This document shows, in pieces, positions 4,142-5,291 of a DNA stretch of 5,291 nt. Source of the stretch: Klebsiella pneumoniae (GTDB lineage: Bacteria; Pseudomonadota; Gammaproteobacteria; Ga0077536); assembly GCA_945873015.1 (NCBI GenBank), contig CAMCBY010000308.1:1-5291 (forward strand), given 5' to 3'. The notes below the pieces were generated by a model. It had not been told where the DNA came from and ran no database searches. It worked only from the letters and a program-made list of their open reading frames with translations. Numbering within the stretch: position 1 is the first letter of the stretch; each line of letters begins with the position of its first letter. The position numbers and the translations under genes are program-made.

Positions 4142-5291
4142 ATGAAACTGCACGCCAAGATTCCGGCGCTGGTGTTGCCTCTGGTGGTTGCGCCGTCACT
4201 GGTGCTGGGCGCCTTTGCCTATACGAAGATTCACGACGGCATGCAGCAGCGGGTCGAAGCCGATGCGCGCCGCGCGATGCGTACGGTCGCGAGCCAGTTG
4301 TCGCAGGAAGTGGCGGCCGCACGCGGCAATCTGCAATTGTTCATGTCCAATATCGTGGTTGCCAAATACGCAACTACCACCGATGAAAACGAGCGCTATT
4401 CGTTATTGCAGAAACCCTTGCTTGATGTGTTCAAGGCCTGTCAGAGCGCTTTCCCAAACTACTTCGAGATTCGTTTTCTGCTGCCCGACGGGTACGAGGA
4501 CGCGCGCCATTCACGTGCCGAGATCAGAAATATCAGCGACGATGAAAGCGCGAGTGACTGGTTCCAACGATTCACCAGTAGCACCGACGCGGACTATGCG
4601 ACGGTCTATCAGCATCCCGATACCGGTCAACCGGCACTATTCGTTGGCACTGCGGTGAAATTGCGCGATGAGACCATCGACAGCCGTGACCGGGAACCGA
4701 GACTGCGGGGGTATCTCGGCATCTCGGTGGAACTGAGCGATCTCGCGCGCACCATTGCCGACACCCACGTCGGCGAAAGTGGTTATGTGTTTGTCACCGA
4801 CAGCAAGGGGCGGGTGCTGTTCGGCGACAAGCAGATCAAGCTGCCCGCCAATTTTATCGAGGTGGTTGGCCAAGCCCTGGCCACACACGCCGAGGAATTT
4901 TCTGTCGAACTCGGTGGCATGCCTACCGGACTGCATGCACGCCGCTTGAACGACAATCTGCTGTTGTTCGCCGCCCACCCTGATTCAGACATCCACAACC
5001 TGACCATACAATCGGTGACCGTTGTCGCGCTAGGAGTGCTGTTGGTGGTGATCTTCACCGGCGGTGGTCTGGTCGCGGTACTGGCACGTCACATCGTGCA
5101 ACCGGTGGAACGGCTGGGCCTGGTCGCCGCCGAGATCGGCACCGGCAACTGGGAGGTCAAGAGCGGCATCGTCAGCGATGACGAAATCGGTGACCTGGCG
5201 CGATCGGTGGAAGACATGGCGCGCAACCTCAAGGCGGCCGACGACCGCGTGCGTTTTCTCGCCTATCACGACAACCTCACCGGTCTGCCCA
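4142..5291 (+). CDS. Membrane Cache-HAMP-GGDEF signalling protein (MbaA-like), 3' truncated
   Basis: The frame is open from ATG 4142 to the right edge: 383 residues plus one base. It begins with a membrane segment (about 7-28) and has a periplasmic region (29-288) ending in a Cache-type signature, GESGYVFVTDSKGRVLFG (211-228), then a second membrane segment (291-313). A HAMP linker follows (about 315-367; HIVQPVERL, DDEIGDLARSVEDM). It ends in RVRFLAYHDNLTGLP, the classic entry into a GGDEF diguanylate cyclase domain. The GGDEF motif itself and any EAL phosphodiesterase domain lie outside the window, so whether it makes, degrades or merely binds cyclic di-GMP cannot be told. It starts 19 bp after the polyamine-binding protein gene, with no clear Shine-Dalgarno sequence, implying one operon. 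The inferred role is a receptor that reads the state of that binding protein through its periplasmic domain. No upstream in-frame start is better. Confidence 0.9.
   Translation, partial: MKLHAKIPALVLPLVVAPSLVLGAFAYTKIHDGMQQRVEADARRAMRTVASQLSQEVAAARGNLQLFMSNIVVAKYATTTDENERYSLLQKPLLDVFKACQSAFPNYFEIRFLLPDGYEDARHSRAEIRNISDDESASDWFQRFTSSTDADYATVYQHPDTGQPALFVGTAVKLRDETIDSRDREPRLRGYLGISVELSDLARTIADTHVGESGYVFVTDSKGRVLFGDKQIKLPANFIEVVGQALATHAEEFSVELGGMPTGLHARRLNDNLLLFAAHPDSDIHNLTIQSVTVVALGVLLVVIFTGGGLVAVLARHIVQPVERLGLVAAEIGTGNWEVKSGIVSDDEIGDLARSVEDMARNLKAADDRVRFLAYHDNLTGLP

Noticed and set aside
4188..4658. Plus-strand open frame of 156 codons overlapping the GGDEF protein gene
   Set aside because: It lies in another frame of the Cache-HAMP-GGDEF gene, is Arg/Ser/Pro-rich, and has no domain; the correct frame runs open from 4142 to the right edge.

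Overview
This looks like ordinary chromosomal sequence from a proteobacterium. It is GC-rich (about 60% by eye), densely coded, has G/C-ending codons, and carries typical proteobacterial families. A gammaproteobacterium seems most likely, because the two right-hand genes resemble the NspS/MbaA polyamine-signalling pair known from Vibrio; that placement is inference. No mobile element, CRISPR array, tRNA or rRNA was seen.

Left half, minus strand (read right to left): a Nudix hydrolase (2244-1780), an alpha/beta hydrolase of the YbfF/ABHD11 type (1779-1000, zero-base gap), a VOC/glyoxalase-fold protein (911-546) and the start of a thiolase-like protein that lacks the nucleophilic cysteine (482 to beyond the left edge). 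The first two are almost certainly co-transcribed. The next two may follow in the same operon, but each is preceded by a GC-rich inverted repeat that could end, slow or regulate transcription.

Centre: a 182-bp divergent intergenic region (2245-2426) holds a perfect 8+8 bp palindrome and a 9-bp direct repeat at a 30-bp interval. It separates the minus-strand cluster from a plus-strand MaoC-type (R)-enoyl-CoA hydratase (2427-2885). The hydratase and the thiolase-like protein both suggest acyl-CoA metabolism.

Right half, plus strand: after a 175-bp gap whose 3' part can fold into a branched RNA structure, a secreted PotD/PotF-type polyamine-binding protein (3061-4122) is followed 19 bp later by a two-pass membrane protein. 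The latter has a periplasmic Cache-like sensor, a HAMP linker and the first residues of a GGDEF domain, and runs off the right edge (4142 onward). No transporter genes separate them. The likely reading is that the binding protein captures a polyamine in the periplasm and reports it to the membrane protein, which adjusts cyclic di-GMP. This is the most interesting content of the window.

The two edge-truncated genes (left thiolase, right GGDEF protein) were read directly from the sequence and have no in-frame stop within the window. No gene-free stretch exceeds 300 bases.
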